From positions 2,323,642 to 2,387,641 of the forward strand of contig NZ_CP113920.1 in the NCBI RefSeq assembly GCF_029395535.1: a DNA stretch of 64,000 nt. Reading direction: 5' to 3'. The notes below the pieces were generated by a model. It did not search any database and had not been told where the DNA came from. It saw only the letters and a list, made by a program, of their open reading frames with translations. This DNA is from Bifidobacterium sp. ESL0732 (GTDB lineage: Bacteria; Actinomycetota; Actinomycetes; Actinomycetales; Bifidobacteriaceae). Shown here piece after piece: positions 54,779 to 63,461 of this stretch. Both the position numbers and the translations under genes were made by a program. Every line of letters begins with the position of its first letter. Positions within the stretch are counted from its first letter, which is position 1.

Positions 54779-55846
54779 ATGACTCAAGAGAATACACAGC
54801 AAATTAATCTTCTGAACATAGGCAGGAATACCCTCGGCAACAACGCTGGCGGTGACACTGACAACAAGACTCAGAACGCCTCTGACAAGTCCGTCGAAAA
54901 CAGCGTGCGCGATGTGATTATCGTCGGTTCGGGTCCCGCGGGCTACACCGCAGCCATTTATCTCGGCCGCGCCGGCTACAAACCGCTGGTTATCGCCGGA
55001 GCCCTCACCCCCGGCGGCCAGCTGGTCAACACCACCGAAGTCGAGAACTATCCCGGCTTCCCCGATGGCGTGATGGGTCCTGACCTCATGGACAGCATGC
55101 AGAAGCAGGCCGAAAAGTTCGGCGCGGAAATCGTTTTTGACGACGTGGTTTCCGTCGACTTCGGCGACGGGTCGGATGCCGGTGCGATGAAGACTGTTAC
55201 TTGTGATCAAGGAGAGGTTTATCAGGCTCCGGCCGTCGTAGTCACCACCGGCTCCAATGTACGCAAGCTCGGCGTACCAGGCGAGAAGGAATACTCCGGT
55301 AAAGGTGTCTCCTACTGCGCCACCTGTGACGGTTTCTTCTTCCGCGGCAAGCCGATTGTCGTGGTCGGTGGCGGCGACAGTGCCTTCACCGATGCCGAAT
55401 TCTTGACGCGTTTCGGTTCGTCGGTAACACTGATTCATCGTCGCGAAGAATTCCGCGCGTCCAAGATTCTAGTTGATCGAGCCAAGGCCAACGACAAGAT
55501 GTCGTTCATCCTCGACTCCGTGGTTGATAAAATCAGCGGCGAAGACGGCAGCGCCAAGTCAGTCACCGTGCGTAATGTCAAAACCGGCGAGACCACAGAG
55601 GTACCAGCTTCCGGCGTTTTCGTGGCCATCGGCAACACCCCGGCCACCGAATTCCTTAACGGAGCCCTGGACCTCGACGAGAAAGGCTATATCAAGGTTG
55701 ACGGGGCTTCCACCCGTACGTCATTGCCGGGCGTTTTTGCCGCTGGTGATGTGGTCGACAGCGTTTATCGTCAGGCCGTTTCCGCAGCAGGTATGGGTTG
55801 CCGCGCCGCTCTCGACGCGCAGGATTACCTCGACAGCATCAAATAA
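54779..55846 (+). CDS. trxB: Thioredoxin reductase
   Basis: The 355-residue flavoenzyme reduces thioredoxin with NADPH. An N-terminal 45-residue Asn/Gln-rich extension precedes the FAD site VIIVGSGPAGYTAAIYLGRA, then the redox pair CATC (Cys180/Cys183), the NADPH site VVVGGGDSAFTDAEF and the C-terminal FAD motif LPGVFAAGDVVDSVYRQAVS. Its position beside parB is typical of actinobacteria. The extension is longer than usual and has no obvious targeting signal. Confidence 0.95.
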   Translation: MTQENTQQINLLNIGRNTLGNNAGGDTDNKTQNASDKSVENSVRDVIIVGSGPAGYTAAIYLGRAGYKPLVIAGALTPGGQLVNTTEVENYPGFPDGVMGPDLMDSMQKQAEKFGAEIVFDDVVSVDFGDGSDAGAMKTVTCDQGEVYQAPAVVVTTGSNVRKLGVPGEKEYSGKGVSYCATCDGFFFRGKPIVVVGGGDSAFTDAEFLTRFGSSVTLIHRREEFRASKILVDRAKANDKMSFILDSVVDKISGEDGSAKSVTVRNVKTGETTEVPASGVFVAIGNTPATEFLNGALDLDEKGYIKVDGASTRTSLPGVFAAGDVVDSVYRQAVSAAGMGCRAALDAQDYLDSIK

Positions 55847-55923
55847 TAAATTTGTAATACTATTCTATTTGCCCAATATGCTTGTTACCTGTTAAACGTT
55901 TGCATGGCAAATATTGGCAATTC

Positions 55924-55978
55924 AACAAAATCCCGTTGAATGACCTTCACATTGAGCCATTTTCAACGGGATTTTGTT
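55924..55978. terminator. Bidirectional terminator between trxB and parB
   Basis: AACAAAATCCCGTTGAA (55924-55940) is perfectly complementary to TTCAACGGGATTTTGTT (55962-55978), with A-rich and T-rich bases on the outer sides. It serves convergent trxB and the parAB operon. Confidence 0.9.
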
Positions 55979-56130
55979 ATATTGATATTTTAGAGAAACT
56001 CTTTACACAGAACCGCTTACAGAATCGTTTATACCGTATCTATGACAAATCCGTTTGGTACCGAACGATTGTGTACTGAGCCGTTTTGTATAGCGCTGTT
56101 TTCATCTAGCTTCGTTTTGTACCAGACCTT

Positions 56131-57654
56131 TTATACCCAACCGTTTTCATTATTTCCGCTTTGATCTGGGACCAACAGGTTGACGATACGATCCATGTCT
56201 TCCGGTGAAGAAAAGACGATTTCGATACGCCCGCGCTGTTTGCTACCTTTGATGGCGACCTTCGTATCGAAGCGGTTCTCCAAGGTGTGCTGGATGGGTG
56301 ACTGTGCCCATGGATTGTCTTTCTTGGACTTCTGCTTTTTGCCGCCGTCCTTGCCATTGGTTTTCATGGCAACGATTTCCTCGGTGCTGCGAACGGAAAG
56401 CCCTTCAGCAATGATGCGGTTTGCGAGCTTCTCCATTTCCTCCTCGTTGGGAAGCCCGAGAAGTGCTCTCGCGTGGCCCGCGGAAAGCACACCCGCCGCG
56501 ACCTTCTTCTGCACGGAAGGCGGCAAATTGAGCAAGCGCAATGTATTGGCGATTTGCGACCGTGACTTCGAGACGGACTTGGAAAGCTGCTCTTGGGTCA
56601 AGCCGAAGTCCTCCATCATCTGCTGGTATGCAGCGGACTCTTCGAGAGGATTCAAGGCCACGCGGTGGAGGTTTTCCAACAGGGCATCGCGAAGCATCTG
56701 ATTATCTGAAGTGGTTTTTACGATTGCGGGAATTGATTTCAATCCGGCGAGATGAGCCGCACGCCAGCGCCTCTCCCCCATGATCAGCTCGTATTCGCTG
56801 TCCATATTTTGCTGGGAGTGCCTGCTGATGACTGAATTATCGGACTCAGGCGAATTGGCGGCTTTCTGATTCGACGGACGCTTGCGGACAACCACTGGCT
56901 GCAGCACACCGACTTCCTTCAGCGAAGCGGCCAGCTCCTTAAGCTCATCCTCATCAAAGATGGTCCGCGGCTGATTGGCATTAGGCCCTATCTTATCAAG
57001 ATCCAGTTCGACTAAATACCCGCCTTCAACAGGCTTTAAATCATCGGAGCCTGCCACTTTCGCTTCTTTTTTCTTCGAAGTTTGACTCCCGGAAGTCTTA
57101 ATCGCATTGTTGACGGTATTAACTGTACTTGGACGTTTTGGTTCTTTTTGAGCAGACGGCTTATCTGCTTCTCCGCCGTCTTTCTTATCGACAGTACTGC
57201 CGAAGAATAAGTCACTTGGGTGTGCCATTCCTTCTTTCAACGAAGGCATTGCCAAGCGTTTTCTAGATGAGGCCTTCGATGTTTCACGTGAAACATTCTT
57301 CTTCCTAGAAGCCGTCTTTCCGTGACTGTCCTCTTTACCATTCGATTTAGCAGTTGAAGATTCCGTTATTTTTTTGCCGTCGGTTACTTTTTTCTTCGAT
57401 GTTTCACGTGAAACATTTTTCTGTTGACTTTTACCAGTAGAGTTTACAGACGTACTCGACTTTTTACCGGATCTAGCTTCTTTCGTTCGTGCAGATGTTT
57501 CACGTGAAACATTTTGCGACGAATCAGCCTTTGAAGGTTCCTTCGGTGTTGCTGCTGCACCATGAGCAGTGGCCGGACTTTTCGTTTCTGGCTCGCCCGG
57601 CAAAGCGGGGAATAGAGCACCAAGGCCTTTTCCTAAACGCGACTTCGATGCCAT
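56131..57654 (-). CDS. parB: Chromosome partitioning protein ParB with parS-encoded repeats
   Basis: The 507-residue protein binds parS and spreads on DNA as a CTP-dependent clamp. Its first residues (SRLGKGLGALFP) fit ParB; residues 20-210 are a Lys/Ser-rich extension, much longer than usual, carrying NVSRETS three times (48-54, 80-86, 120-126), each encoded by a parS site. The core begins near 215: PNANQPRTIFDEDEL, GERRWRAAHLAG (CTP-binding GERR), ENLHRVALNPLEE and the HTH (LTQEQLSKSVSKSRSQIANT). It follows parA with one base between. Confidence 0.95.
   Translation of the reverse strand: MASKSRLGKGLGALFPALPGEPETKSPATAHGAAATPKEPSKADSSQNVSRETSARTKEARSGKKSSTSVNSTGKSQQKNVSRETSKKKVTDGKKITESSTAKSNGKEDSHGKTASRKKNVSRETSKASSRKRLAMPSLKEGMAHPSDLFFGSTVDKKDGGEADKPSAQKEPKRPSTVNTVNNAIKTSGSQTSKKKEAKVAGSDDLKPVEGGYLVELDLDKIGPNANQPRTIFDEDELKELAASLKEVGVLQPVVVRKRPSNQKAANSPESDNSVISRHSQQNMDSEYELIMGERRWRAAHLAGLKSIPAIVKTTSDNQMLRDALLENLHRVALNPLEESAAYQQMMEDFGLTQEQLSKSVSKSRSQIANTLRLLNLPPSVQKKVAAGVLSAGHARALLGLPNEEEMEKLANRIIAEGLSVRSTEEIVAMKTNGKDGGKKQKSKKDNPWAQSPIQHTLENRFDTKVAIKGSKQRGRIEIVFSSPEDMDRIVNLLVPDQSGNNENGWV
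57280..57295. promoter_or_regulatory. parS site 1 (inside parB)
   Basis: The perfect 16-bp palindrome TGTTTCACGTGAAACA. Read as parB it gives NVSRET at residues 120-125. Confidence 0.95.
57400..57415. promoter_or_regulatory. parS site 2 (inside parB)
   Basis: A perfect TGTTTCACGTGAAACA, 120 nt from site 1; it encodes the second NVSRET. Confidence 0.95.
57496..57511. promoter_or_regulatory. parS site 3 (inside parB)
   Basis: A perfect TGTTTCACGTGAAACA, 96 nt from site 2; it encodes the first NVSRET of ParB. Confidence 0.95.
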
Positions 57655-57655
57655 T

Positions 57656-58603
57656 TCAGTTACTCCTCTGCTTTCTATCTTCTAATGTCTTCAATACCTG
57701 CGGCGACCTTCGTGCTATCTCCAATGCAGCCTCACGATAGGATACTGCACCTGTTCCATGAGGATCATATTCGATGACAGTTTTGCCAAAACTCGGAGCT
57801 TCAGAAATCTTTACAGACCTTGGAATCGTTGTCTGCAAAACGATATCTGGATAATGTCCTTTGACCTGATCGTAGACTTCTTTGCTCAGCAACGTACGTT
57901 TGTCAAACATCGTGACCAACATCGTCGAAACCAAGAGAGTCGGATTGTAATGTTCCTGAACAAGTCCGATGGTCTGAATTAATTGACCAAGACCTTCGAG
58001 CGCGTAGTACTCAGCCTGAATTGGTATCAGGACCTCATTGACCGCACACATGGCATTGATGACCAACAGGCCAAGACTCGGAGGGCAATCAATGATGACG
58101 TAGTCATAGTGCTTCTTGGAAGATGAAGTAAACTCATCTAGTGCTTCTTTGAGCAAGTCATTCCTATTGGTCAAGTCAGCGACTTCCAGTTCCGCACCAC
58201 TTAAATCTATGGAAGATGGCACAACGTCCAAGGTCTTGAACTTCTCAGAAGACTGTTTTACCTCGCCAATGGTTTGCCGAGCTTCCAAAACATCATAAAT
58301 AGATGGTTCACCGGTATTATGCTTTACGCCCAGTGCTGTCGAGGCGTTGCCCTGCGGATCCATATCTATGACAAGCACCTGCGCTTTTGACAAAGCAAGT
58401 GACGCTGCCAAATTGACAGTAGTTGTCGTCTTCCCCACTCCGCCCTTTTGATTTGCGACGGCGATATATCTGGTTGCTTTCGGCTTTGGAAAACGTACCT
58501 TATTCAATGCTTCGTACCGCGATGTCACCTCAGCCATTTCAGAACCAAGAGAATCACCTTTGTTCCCGAAAATACGTCTGATCGTTTCCGAGGCAGATTC
58601 CAT
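57656..58603 (-). CDS. parA: Chromosome partitioning ATPase ParA
   Basis: The 315-residue ATPase drives movement of the ParB-parS complex. It has an N-terminal extension of about 45 residues (MESASETIRRIFGNKGDSLG), then the deviant Walker A NQKGGVGKTTTTVNLA, VLVIDMDPQGNASTALG and DYVIIDCPPSLGLLVINAM. The ATG at 58603 has GGGAG 9 nt upstream; the ATG at 58609 and TTG at 58612 lie too close to that site. Co-transcribed with parB. Confidence 0.95.
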   Translation of the reverse strand: MESASETIRRIFGNKGDSLGSEMAEVTSRYEALNKVRFPKPKATRYIAVANQKGGVGKTTTTVNLAASLALSKAQVLVIDMDPQGNASTALGVKHNTGEPSIYDVLEARQTIGEVKQSSEKFKTLDVVPSSIDLSGAELEVADLTNRNDLLKEALDEFTSSSKKHYDYVIIDCPPSLGLLVINAMCAVNEVLIPIQAEYYALEGLGQLIQTIGLVQEHYNPTLLVSTMLVTMFDKRTLLSKEVYDQVKGHYPDIVLQTTIPRSVKISEAPSFGKTVIEYDPHGTGAVSYREAALEIARRSPQVLKTLEDRKQRSN

Positions 58604-58723
58604 ATCCATCAACTCCCTACGACTATCCGCCGTGAATCACAGACTGTGGGATCAGCACAGCAAATTCTTGTTCTAGTTCTTCTAGTTTCGTCATTCGTAT
58701 GGACAGATTTCGTTTCTACTTAC

Positions 58724-58884
58724 TTATCCACAGTGATGTGGATAAGTGTGCGTAACTTTTGTGCACAACTTCATGGTTTCGAAAATTTGTTCGTATAACC
58801 GTTGAAATCTCAGCAATAAGGACTGAACAATGAAATACACTCTAAAATGTGGATAACTTTTAGAGTTGCCTAAAATGTGGATAA
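58724..58884. other. DnaA-box cluster B upstream of parA
   Basis: Four perfect DnaA boxes, TTATCCACA (58724-58732) and TGTGGATAA (58737-58745, 58848-58856, 58876-58884), lie in the parA leader. They could let DnaA regulate parAB or form an origin module. Confidence 0.85.
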
Positions 58885-58900
58885 GTTTGGTACATTACCC

Positions 58901-58916
58901 TGTTTCATGCGAAACA
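58901..58916. promoter_or_regulatory. Degenerate parS-like site
   Basis: TGTTTCATGCGAAACA matches parS at 14 of 16 positions and lies 17 nt from the last DnaA box of cluster B. Confidence 0.5.
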
Positions 58917-58997
58917 TTAGACATGAATCACAGAGACAAAAGTACTGATAATTAAAACAATTTCAAGATGATTCTGCAAAGAAAATATCATGGTTAA

Positions 58998-59013
58998 TGT
59001 TTCACGTGAAACA
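58998..59013. promoter_or_regulatory. parS site 4 (intergenic)
   Basis: A perfect TGTTTCACGTGAAACA between parA and rsmG, embedded in an AT-rich stretch of the 784-nt gene-free region. Confidence 0.95.
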
Positions 59014-59165
59014 TTTAGACATGAAACACTAACCAAGAAATTACTTAAAAATCAGATATTAATCGAGGTTATCCTTTTTCCGGTATAAGGATAAAAGATG
59101 CTGTGGAATATTCAATTTTAATTACTAGAAAGTAAAAAAATATATAAATAAAATTTGGCTTCAGA

Positions 59166-59304
59166 CCAGAATGTGTGTCCAATAGGCCCTGATTAATTGA
59201 AAGATTAGGCAAAGAGAGGGTTCGAATCTTCCCATGCCAATCTTAAACAGCTTGTACGCTATGTGGCAGAAGGCTCCGATGCCCATTTTGGATACACATT
59301 CTGG
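59166..59304. repeat. 139-bp unit bounded by 17-bp inverted repeats
   Basis: CCAGAATGTGTGTCCAA (59166-59182) faces TTGGATACACATTCTGG (59288-59304) with one mismatch, around 105 nt that contain smaller stems and a TTCGAA palindrome. It could be a structured RNA or a MITE-like insertion. It is not a tRNA. Confidence 0.55.
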
Positions 59305-59344
59305 CCAGTATCCAATAAATACAAAAGTCAAATAATGCTGGGAA

Positions 59345-59360
59345 TGTTTCACGTGAAACA
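59345..59360. promoter_or_regulatory. parS site 5 (near the rsmG stop)
   Basis: A perfect TGTTTCACGTGAAACA, whose symmetry extends outward to GGGAATGTTT/AAACATTCCC. It lies 27 nt from the end of rsmG and may double as a hairpin terminator. Confidence 0.95.
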
Positions 59361-59387
59361 TTCCCATATGTTGATCATCGAAGAACT

Positions 59388-60074
59388 TTATTTTTTATCT
59401 ACAATAACTACATGCGTTGCTTCGAATCCATCGGCAATAGGAGCTTCCAAAACCTTAGGATTACGACCTGCATTTTTCTGAATCTCTTTAGCAGCTTTAC
59501 GAACCTCAGCCGGTGCGGAACGACCTTTGAGCGCTATGAGCTGTCCGCCGTGCTTGATCAGAGGTAAAGTCAAACCACTGAGTTTTGTCATTGGGGCAAC
59601 AGCTCGACATGTAACAACAGCGAAGGGATGCATGTTCTTATCATGTTTGAGTTGCTTGATATATTCTTCTGCCCTTGCACGAACAACCTGTACGTTCCCT
59701 AATTCCAGCTCTTCAACACATTCTTCAAGCCATTCGACTCGACGCTCCATAGGTTCAATAAGGGTGACCTCGTGATCCGGTAAACAAGCTGCGACCACGA
59801 TACCTGGAAATCCTCCGCCACTTCCTAAATCCGCGACGCTTTTGAATCGCTGTCCATCAGTCGATGATTCGATGAAAGGAACAATGGCAGCAGAATTGAG
59901 GATATGCCGTTCCCAAATAATGTCGACATCGCGGGGACCGATGATGCCACGCTCTTCGCCTTCCTTGGAAAGTTTCCGTTTAAATGCTTGCATCTTCGGA
60001 AACACATCTCCGAACATATCATTCAATAGCGTAGACTTTTCCAACTCTTCGTCGGTATGTATCTGTGCGTCCAT
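59388..60074 (-). CDS. rsmG: 16S rRNA (guanine527-N7) methyltransferase RsmG
   Basis: The 228-residue SAM-dependent methyltransferase methylates G527 of 16S rRNA; its loss gives low-level streptomycin resistance in other bacteria. Motifs: [20 protein letters not shown] (here as [20 protein letters not shown], typical of RsmG), [17 protein letters not shown] (SAM loop) and [16 protein letters not shown]. It sits in the usual jag-rsmG-parA order. The start at 60074 has AAGGGATG. Confidence 0.95.
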   Translation of the reverse strand: MDAQIHTDEELEKSTLLNDMFGDVFPKMQAFKRKLSKEGEERGIIGPRDVDIIWERHILNSAAIVPFIESSTDGQRFKSVADLGSGGGFPGIVVAACLPDHEVTLIEPMERRVEWLEECVEELELGNVQVVRARAEEYIKQLKHDKNMHPFAVVTCRAVAPMTKLSGLTLPLIKHGGQLIALKGRSAPAEVRKAAKEIQKNAGRNPKVLEAPIADGFEATHVVIVDKK

Positions 60075-60179
60075 CTCATCCCTTATCTATCACGAACAAC
60101 TACTAAATCTACCAGAGACTTCGCACATCTCTCACAAAAACCAATCAGAAATCCACCAGCGTAAATAAAAAGATGGGAT

Positions 60180-60460
60180 TATAGGCCAAAAAATGTTGTT
60201 TATAATCGGGGTTTGGCCTTGCGGGAGTAGCGTTTCGTCCTGTTTTTTTCTCCTTGAAAAAGCCGGGGTACTGCTGGGTTGATTCTTGGACCATGGAAAT
60301 GAAATCAAGGCAGGCTAAACGGCACCTCTCAATGCCTGTGAAACCGCTTAAAAAGTGCCTCCCTCCTCTTTCGGCCATCATAATAAAGATACTGTGACAA
60401 CCACGGTTTGGAACTATAGACTCAAAATATCAATCCTGAAACAACACTTTTTGGCCTATA
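60180..60460. mobile_element. 281-bp MITE-like element with 22-bp terminal inverted repeats
   Basis: TATAGGCCAAAAAATGTTGTTT (shown as ends 60180-60201; split: TATAGGCCAAA, AAATGTTGTTT) faces its complement at 60439-60460 with one mismatch. The interior has no credible gene. No obvious target-site duplication is present. Size and ends suit a non-autonomous insertion, although a large structured RNA is an alternative. Confidence 0.55.
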
Positions 60461-60519
60461 CCCCAAAAAATGCGAATCATAAGTAAGATTCATTCCCATT
60501 AAACAGAGCAAATGAATAA

Positions 60520-60542
60520 GGCCACGGTTAAAAACCATGGCC
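60520..60542 (-). terminator. Hairpin downstream of jag
   Basis: GGCCACGGTT (60520-60529) pairs with AACCATGGCC (60533-60542) with one mismatch and a 3-nt loop. Read leftwards it is followed by TTATTCATTT. It likely ends the rpmH-rnpA-yidD-yidC-jag operon. Confidence 0.7.
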
Positions 60543-60590
60543 TCAATATCGAGCGAAACATCTGCTCACTTAAAACGCAAAACTACAAAA

Positions 60591-61280
60591 TCAACGCTCC
60601 TCGTCGATGTCGTCTCCCTCATCTTCATCTACATCATCTGAATCATCGTGATCATCAACAGGCTCACGATCGTCGTCAGAATCTGGAACATCCTCTTCCA
60701 GCTCATCCACATCGATGATTGTTTCACGTGAAACATTCTCGGGATCGTCATCGTCAAGCTCCTCATCATCCAAATCCTCATCAGAAGAACGAGGCTTCAG
60801 ATAAATAGTGACATAACGATGGGGTTCCTCACCATGTGAACGTGATTTAAGCCCTTCCTCACGAACGAGGTCATGGACAACCTTGCGCTCGAAGGAATTC
60901 ATCGGATCGAGATTGGCCGGCTCACCGGTCTCGCGCACCTCATCGATCACATCAAGTGCTAAATCACGCAGATGCTGGCGACGCTTCTTCAGGTAGCCGT
61001 CAACGTCAAGAATCAGTCGAGACCGGTCGCCCGTCTTCTGCTGAACGGCCAGACGCGTCAGCAATTGTAATGCATCAACGACTTCGCCTTTATGCCCGAT
61101 GAGGTTCTTAATGTCCTCATCGTCATCAGCAACAATCTGTACGGTCGGACGTCCGTTGCGCACGCCCATCTCGATATCGCCCTCGTAATCCGCGATATCC
61201 AGCAGCCCTTCAAGATAGTCAGCGGCAATGTCAGCTTCGTCATTGAGCTGCTCGACTGTCTTTTCTTCATCTCGCGACAT
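60591..61280 (-). CDS. jag: Jag/KhpB RNA-binding protein (KH and R3H domains)
   Basis: The 229-residue protein has a KH domain (RPTVQIVADDDEDIKNLIGH with GHKGEV) and an R3H domain (MNSFERKVVHDLVREEGLKS followed by RSHGEEPHRYVTI). The N-terminal Jag-N domain is absent, as in actinobacteria, and the C-terminal 60 residues are Asp/Glu-rich. KhpB binds RNA and affects cell elongation in Gram-positives. AAAGGAG lies 6 nt before the ATG at 61280. A parS site lies inside and encodes NVSRET. Confidence 0.92.
   Translation of the reverse strand: MSRDEEKTVEQLNDEADIAADYLEGLLDIADYEGDIEMGVRNGRPTVQIVADDDEDIKNLIGHKGEVVDALQLLTRLAVQQKTGDRSRLILDVDGYLKKRRQHLRDLALDVIDEVRETGEPANLDPMNSFERKVVHDLVREEGLKSRSHGEEPHRYVTIYLKPRSSDEDLDDEELDDDDPENVSRETIIDVDELEEDVPDSDDDREPVDDHDDSDDVDEDEGDDIDEER
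60720..60735. promoter_or_regulatory. parS site 6 (inside jag)
   Basis: A perfect TGTTTCACGTGAAACA in the acidic 3' part of jag, encoding NVSRET (residues 182-187). Confidence 0.95.
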
Positions 61281-61378
61281 ATTCAACTCCTTTACCCAAC
61301 TTAATGTCCTTCATTTTAAACCATACCCGACCCCGAACGTTATATGTATTACATACATGAACGAGGCCGGACAACGCC

Positions 61379-62404
61379 TTACTTTTTCTTCTTGCGTTTA
61401 CGCTTCGGCTGCTCACGCTGGTAACCGTGTTCCTCGCGCAATCTCGCTTTCTCTTCGGCCTTGTTCAATTCCTCTTCTTCAAGCGACATTTCGCCAGCCT
61501 TCTCGCGACGTTTGTTCTCGTTGATGTGATCGCGTTTCTTCTTCTCGTCGTCAGCGCGAGACCCCGGAGTCGGGAACTCGCGGACCTGCCAAAGCGAACG
61601 CAACATATTGCAGATGTTGTTGGTCAGCCAGTAAACGAGCACGGCGAACGGCATGGAAATTGCTGAGAAGATGTACATCAGCGGGAAGATCCAGGTCATC
61701 ATCTGCTGCATCTTGTACTGCTGCCCCTCCATCGCGGCCGGCGGCAAATTCTTACGCATGTTATTGAACTGCATGTACCACATCGCCAGGCACATCAGGA
61801 CGGTGAAGATGCCGATGACAACTTTGCCGGAAACGTCGGCCATGCCGAACGTATTGGAAATCTTCAGGCCGAAGAGATAGGTGTCGGCGAATTCCGCCGC
61901 AGTGGCCTTGTCGAAGGCACCGAGCGCGGCACGGGAACCGTGCGCGATATAAGGGATGGCCGAAAGCATGTAGAACATGCACATGAACACAGGGCCCTGA
62001 ATGAACATAGGCAGGCACGAACCCATCGGGTTGACCTTGCTGTCCGAATACAGCTTTTGGGTCTCGCGGGCCATGGCCTCTTTGCTCGCCGAGTCCTTCT
62101 TGCCCTTATACTTCTTTTGGATATGCATCAGCTTGGGCTGCAGAGCCTGCATCTTCATCATGCCGCGCATCTGCTTGACATACATCGGCAGGATGATGGC
62201 GTGGACGACGAGCACCAGGAAAACGATAGAGAGAATCCACGAAAGCCCTCGCGACGGCAGACCGATCAGGGTCATGAGCTTGTGGAACCAATACATGATC
62301 TCGCTCATCAGCCATTCGATGGGCGTCAGGATTTTGTATACCCAACCAAACAATCCTTGATCGAGAAGGAAGTGGTTGTAATCGGGATTGGTAATGAAGT
62401 GCAT
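61379..62404 (-). CDS. yidC: YidC/Oxa1 membrane protein insertase
   Basis: The 341-residue insertase has the five-helix core: FGWVYKILTPIEWLMSEIMY, LSWILSIVFLVLVVHAIILP, then MGSCLPMFIQGPVFMCMFYM, VVIGIFTVLMCLAMWYMQFN and YIFSAISMPFAVLVYWLTNN, plus a Lys-rich C-terminal tail that binds ribosomes. It inserts proteins into the membrane alone or with SecYEG. GGAG lies 8 nt before the ATG. The ATG overlaps the yidD stop by one base. Confidence 0.95.
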   Translation of the reverse strand: MHFITNPDYNHFLLDQGLFGWVYKILTPIEWLMSEIMYWFHKLMTLIGLPSRGLSWILSIVFLVLVVHAIILPMYVKQMRGMMKMQALQPKLMHIQKKYKGKKDSASKEAMARETQKLYSDSKVNPMGSCLPMFIQGPVFMCMFYMLSAIPYIAHGSRAALGAFDKATAAEFADTYLFGLKISNTFGMADVSGKVVIGIFTVLMCLAMWYMQFNNMRKNLPPAAMEGQQYKMQQMMTWIFPLMYIFSAISMPFAVLVYWLTNNICNMLRSLWQVREFPTPGSRADDEKKKRDHINENKRREKAGEMSLEEEELNKAEEKARLREEHGYQREQPKRKRKKKK

Positions 62405-62925
62405 TAGGCCGTCTCCTTCACGTCTGAGGCCAATGGGGTCAGTCGCGGCTCTTCATGAGCTTTGGACCAGGAAAATCTATAAAAAATCGAATATCGTTGA
62501 GGCACGTCATCGATGCCGCCGTTGCTCCAAGGCCGGCAACGCAACAGCCTCAGCACGGCAAGCAATCCCCCGCGCGCGGCACCGTAGCGGGTCACCGCCT
62601 GGATCGCATAGTTGGAACAGGACGGATAGTATTTGCAGCAGGGCGGGTTCCCCGCGGAAATATGGACTTGATACCAGCGTACGGCGGCAAGCATCGCACG
62701 GGAGACCGCGGAACGGGATTGGCGTGTGCCGGAAACCGGCACCCTTGTTCCTGCCACAATTTCCGTACGCATCGTTTCCGGAGACGTCGAGCTGCAATCC
62801 TCGCCTTTGAAGGCCATATGATCTGTTTTGCGCGTCTTTTCAACCATTGCAGGCCAATCCGATTTCTTGCGGGAATCAAAGGCACCTTGTGCCGACACTG
62901 CTCTCTTTGCACATACGGCAGTCAT
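62404..62925 (-). CDS. yidD: YidD membrane protein insertion efficiency factor
   Basis: The 173-residue protein is longer than the usual 80-120 because of an N-terminal extension of about 80 residues. The family core is clear: [35 protein letters not shown] split here as [20 protein letters not shown] and [13 protein letters not shown], then [15 protein letters not shown]. YidD assists YidC. The start at 62925 overlaps rnpA by ATGA, but internal ATGs (for example before EKTRK) might be used. Confidence 0.88.
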   Translation of the reverse strand: MTAVCAKRAVSAQGAFDSRKKSDWPAMVEKTRKTDHMAFKGEDCSSTSPETMRTEIVAGTRVPVSGTRQSRSAVSRAMLAAVRWYQVHISAGNPPCCKYYPSCSNYAIQAVTRYGAARGGLLAVLRLLRCRPWSNGGIDDVPQRYSIFYRFSWSKAHEEPRLTPLASDVKETA

Positions 62926-63443
62926 GATCGACCGCCTTCAGCAACAGCAACGGTTACCGGTTTCATGTCGTTGCGACCCTGCCGCGCCTTGCCGTTTTGT
63001 ACGGACTTACGGCTCACCGCGACGAACAGCTCCTCGACCTGGGTCTCCAAAGAGGAAAAGTCGGCATGTGCGGCACTCGGTTTGGCGCGCATTACAATAT
63101 CGCAATGCTGCGGCAATGAACTTTCGTGGGCACCGGCTAAAACACGGAAACGACGCTTAACGTGGTTGCGCATCACAGCGTTACCGACGTTTTTGGATAC
63201 GGCAAGCCCGAGGCGTCGCCTCGTCATATTCTGCCGAAACGCGTCTTTGGATACGGAACTACTCGTAGCTTCCATAGCCTTGCCAGTCGATTCTGCGTGT
63301 GCTGCGGCATTGTGGTGGCCATCGGCGTGACTGCAACAAGAATCGTCGTACACCAAGAAATGCACGACGATATCCTTTTCAGTGACTTTTCTGCGACGCT
63401 TCAGCACCCGGACAAAATCACGATGGCTTTTCAGCCGATCCAT
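62922..63443 (-). CDS. rnpA: Ribonuclease P protein component with an insertion
   Basis: The 173-residue protein is the protein subunit of RNase P, which trims tRNA precursors. It has [20 protein letters not shown] at the N-terminus and the RNR motif [20 protein letters not shown]. Residues 33-70 are a His/Ala/Ser-rich insertion, which contains [17 protein letters not shown] and separates the first strand from the RNA-binding core; typical RnpA is 110-125 residues. It lies 18 nt after rpmH. Confidence 0.92.
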   Translation of the reverse strand: MDRLKSHRDFVRVLKRRRKVTEKDIVVHFLVYDDSCCSHADGHHNAAAHAESTGKAMEATSSSVSKDAFRQNMTRRRLGLAVSKNVGNAVMRNHVKRRFRVLAGAHESSLPQHCDIVMRAKPSAAHADFSSLETQVEELFVAVSRKSVQNGKARQGRNDMKPVTVAVAEGGRS

Positions 63444-63461
63444 GCCCTTGCCGTCGATTGA

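Noticed and set aside
55979..56130. Recurring CGTTTTGTA-like motif between trxB and parB
   Set aside because: Several similar words occur, but spacing is irregular and the matches are short, so it is not a convincing repeat array.
59215..59245. Possible tRNA (GGGTTCGAATCTTCCC resembles a T-arm)
   Set aside because: The surrounding bases do not form acceptor, D or anticodon stems; only the TTCGAA palindrome matches.
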